In this document: one piece after another, positions 6,482-7,368 of the stretch
How the letters are laid out: each line of letters begins with the position of its first letter
Numbering within the stretch: position 1 is the first letter of the stretch
The notes under the pieces: model-generated
Told to the model about the DNA's origin: nothing
What the model saw: the letters and a program-made list of their open reading frames with translations, nothing else
Databases searched by the model: none
Translations under genes and position numbers: made by a program
Source of the DNA: Lentisphaerota bacterium
GTDB taxonomy: Bacteria; Verrucomicrobiota; Lentisphaeria; Oligosphaerales; JAFGRS01
Direction: 5' to 3'
Assembly: GCA_012514865.1 (NCBI GenBank)
Contig: JAAYZO010000501.1
Location: 1 to 7,368, forward strand
Length of the DNA: 7,368 nucleotides

Positions 6482-7368
6482 CGGTTTCCGGGGGTGGGGG
6501 CGTCAGGGCGGCCCCAGGCGCCCGAGTGCGGCACGCGGAAGGCCGCGCCGGGCCTGAGCACATAGCGCCAGCCGGCCGCGTCGTCCTGGGGGTCGACGTA
6601 GCCCTCGATGGCCGAGAAGGGCCCCAGGCCGAGGGTGCGGGCGTCGATCACGCGCTCGATGCGGTAGCTGCCGTCGGCGACGCCCGCGGTCTCGACATGG
6701 ATGACCCGCCCGACGAGGTCGCCGCGGGTCAGGTCGGTGTCGCTGTCGACGGCCAGGCGCAGGTCGGTCGGGTCGGTGTCGTCCACGGCCGCGACGCGGC
6801 CGGTCACCGTCGCGGGGAGGTCGATTCCGGCCGCGCCCGCGCGCAGTGACCGGCCGTCGAAGAGCCGGGCCCAGAGCGGCCCGCGCGCATCGCGGTGGAG
6901 CACCGCGACGCGGCCGTCCATCGCGACTCCGGCGGCCGCGAGTCGGCCGGGATGCTCGCGGATCAGCACCACGTCCTCACGGCCATCGGCGAGGACGATC
7001 TGGACGGCCGCGCTGGCGTCGTCGGCTGTCATCCGGGACTCCAGCAGCCGCACCGACTGAATGAACGGGCGGTCGCCAAAGGGCTCCAGGACGCTGACGA
7101 ACTGGCTGGAGAGGTCCTCGCCGCGGCGCGCGCGCAGGCTGTACCGCAGGCTCTTCGGCGCCTTGGCAAAGGCCGGTACCGGGCCGTCGGCGAGGGCCAG
7201 CTCGTCGACAGCGGTGAGGTTATGCAGGCGCAGATGCGTCGCGCCGGCGGGGCGGTCAGCGAGGAAGGGGTCCGCAATCGGCCAGGTGACGGTGCCGGCC
7301 GTGACCGGGCCGCTGCGGCTGACGCGGGTCAGGAACTGGAAGCCGGCGCCGCGGTAGCCGTGGGCGTA
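6478..7368 (-). CDS. Heparinase II/III-like protein, C-terminal part (5' end beyond window)
   Basis: The minus-strand frame is open without a stop from the right edge to the TGA at 6478-6480, giving 296 residues. A GTG at 7051-7053 could be read as a start, but the frame upstream of it is equally protein-like, so the gene is cut by the window edge. The visible part is a beta-rich C-terminal region. YAHGYRGAGFQFLTRVSRS at the edge and DLSSQFVSVLEPF (residues 85-97 counted from the edge), followed by PFIQSVRLLE, resemble the C-terminal beta-sandwich of heparinase II/III-type polysaccharide lyases. Later segments (IDLPATVTGRVAAVDDTDPTD, GSYRIERVIDARTLGLG) look like further small beta domains. 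The catalytic helical domain would lie to the right of the window, so catalytic residues cannot be checked. Another secreted glycan enzyme with the same beta fold is possible. It heads the pair with the 897-aa gene. Confidence 0.65.
   Translation of the reverse strand, partial: YAHGYRGAGFQFLTRVSRSGPVTAGTVTWPIADPFLADRPAGATHLRLHNLTAVDELALADGPVPAFAKAPKSLRYSLRARRGEDLSSQFVSVLEPFGDRPFIQSVRLLESRMTADDASAAVQIVLADGREDVVLIREHPGRLAAAGVAMDGRVAVLHRDARGPLWARLFDGRSLRAGAAGIDLPATVTGRVAAVDDTDPTDLRLAVDSDTDLTRGDLVGRVIHVETAGVADGSYRIERVIDARTLGLGPFSAIEGYVDPQDDAAGWRYVLRPGAAFRVPHSGAWGRPDAPTPGNR

Noticed and set aside
6478..7053. A complete 191-aa gene starting at the GTG at 7053
   Set aside because: The frame upstream of the GTG is open to the window edge and carries the heparinase-like motif DLSSQFVSVLEPF, so the GTG is an internal valine codon.

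Overview
The window is high-GC bacterial DNA with strong third-position G/C bias. It holds five protein genes, two of them cut by the window edges. No rRNA, tRNA, CRISPR array, transposase or phage gene is visible. Secreted sialidase-type and heparinase-type proteins, a carboxynorspermidine dehydrogenase and high GC would fit a free-living polysaccharide degrader of the Planctomycetes/Lentisphaerae/Verrucomicrobia kind, or a neighbouring environmental lineage. That placement is an inference from gene content, and no marker gene is present to test it.

Left part (1-1886, plus strand). The window opens inside a carboxynorspermidine (saccharopine-like) dehydrogenase, an enzyme of the alternative spermidine pathway. 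Its stop codon lies in a strong GC hairpin. A 395-bp non-coding stretch follows, with two near-identical copies of a ~52-bp repeat and a second perfect hairpin. After it comes a small DUF3820-family protein with a clear ribosome binding site.

Middle (1887-3777, plus strand). A 133-bp gap carries a 12-bp perfect palindrome next to a plausible -35/-10 pair. It leads into a secreted 585-aa protein with three textbook Asp-boxes (sialidase/BNR fold).

Right part (3788-7368, minus strand). Two genes converge on the sialidase-like gene. The first in transcription order is the C-terminal 296 aa of a heparinase II/III-like protein that runs off the right edge. Its TGA overlaps the ATG of an 897-aa secreted protein as ATGA, so the two are probably translated in a coupled way. 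The 897-aa protein has an N-terminal beta domain, a central beta region and a helical barrel-like region, the layout of polysaccharide lyases and (alpha/alpha)n-barrel glycosidases, but I cannot assign it to a named family. Only 10 bp separate its stop from the sialidase-like stop, and a perfect inverted repeat spans both stop codons.

Together the right-hand three genes look like a small export-and-degrade module for an acidic or amino-sugar glycan. The left-hand genes are housekeeping or uncharacterised and need not be connected to it. The most promising candidate for something undescribed is the 897-aa protein and its coupling to the heparinase-like gene.
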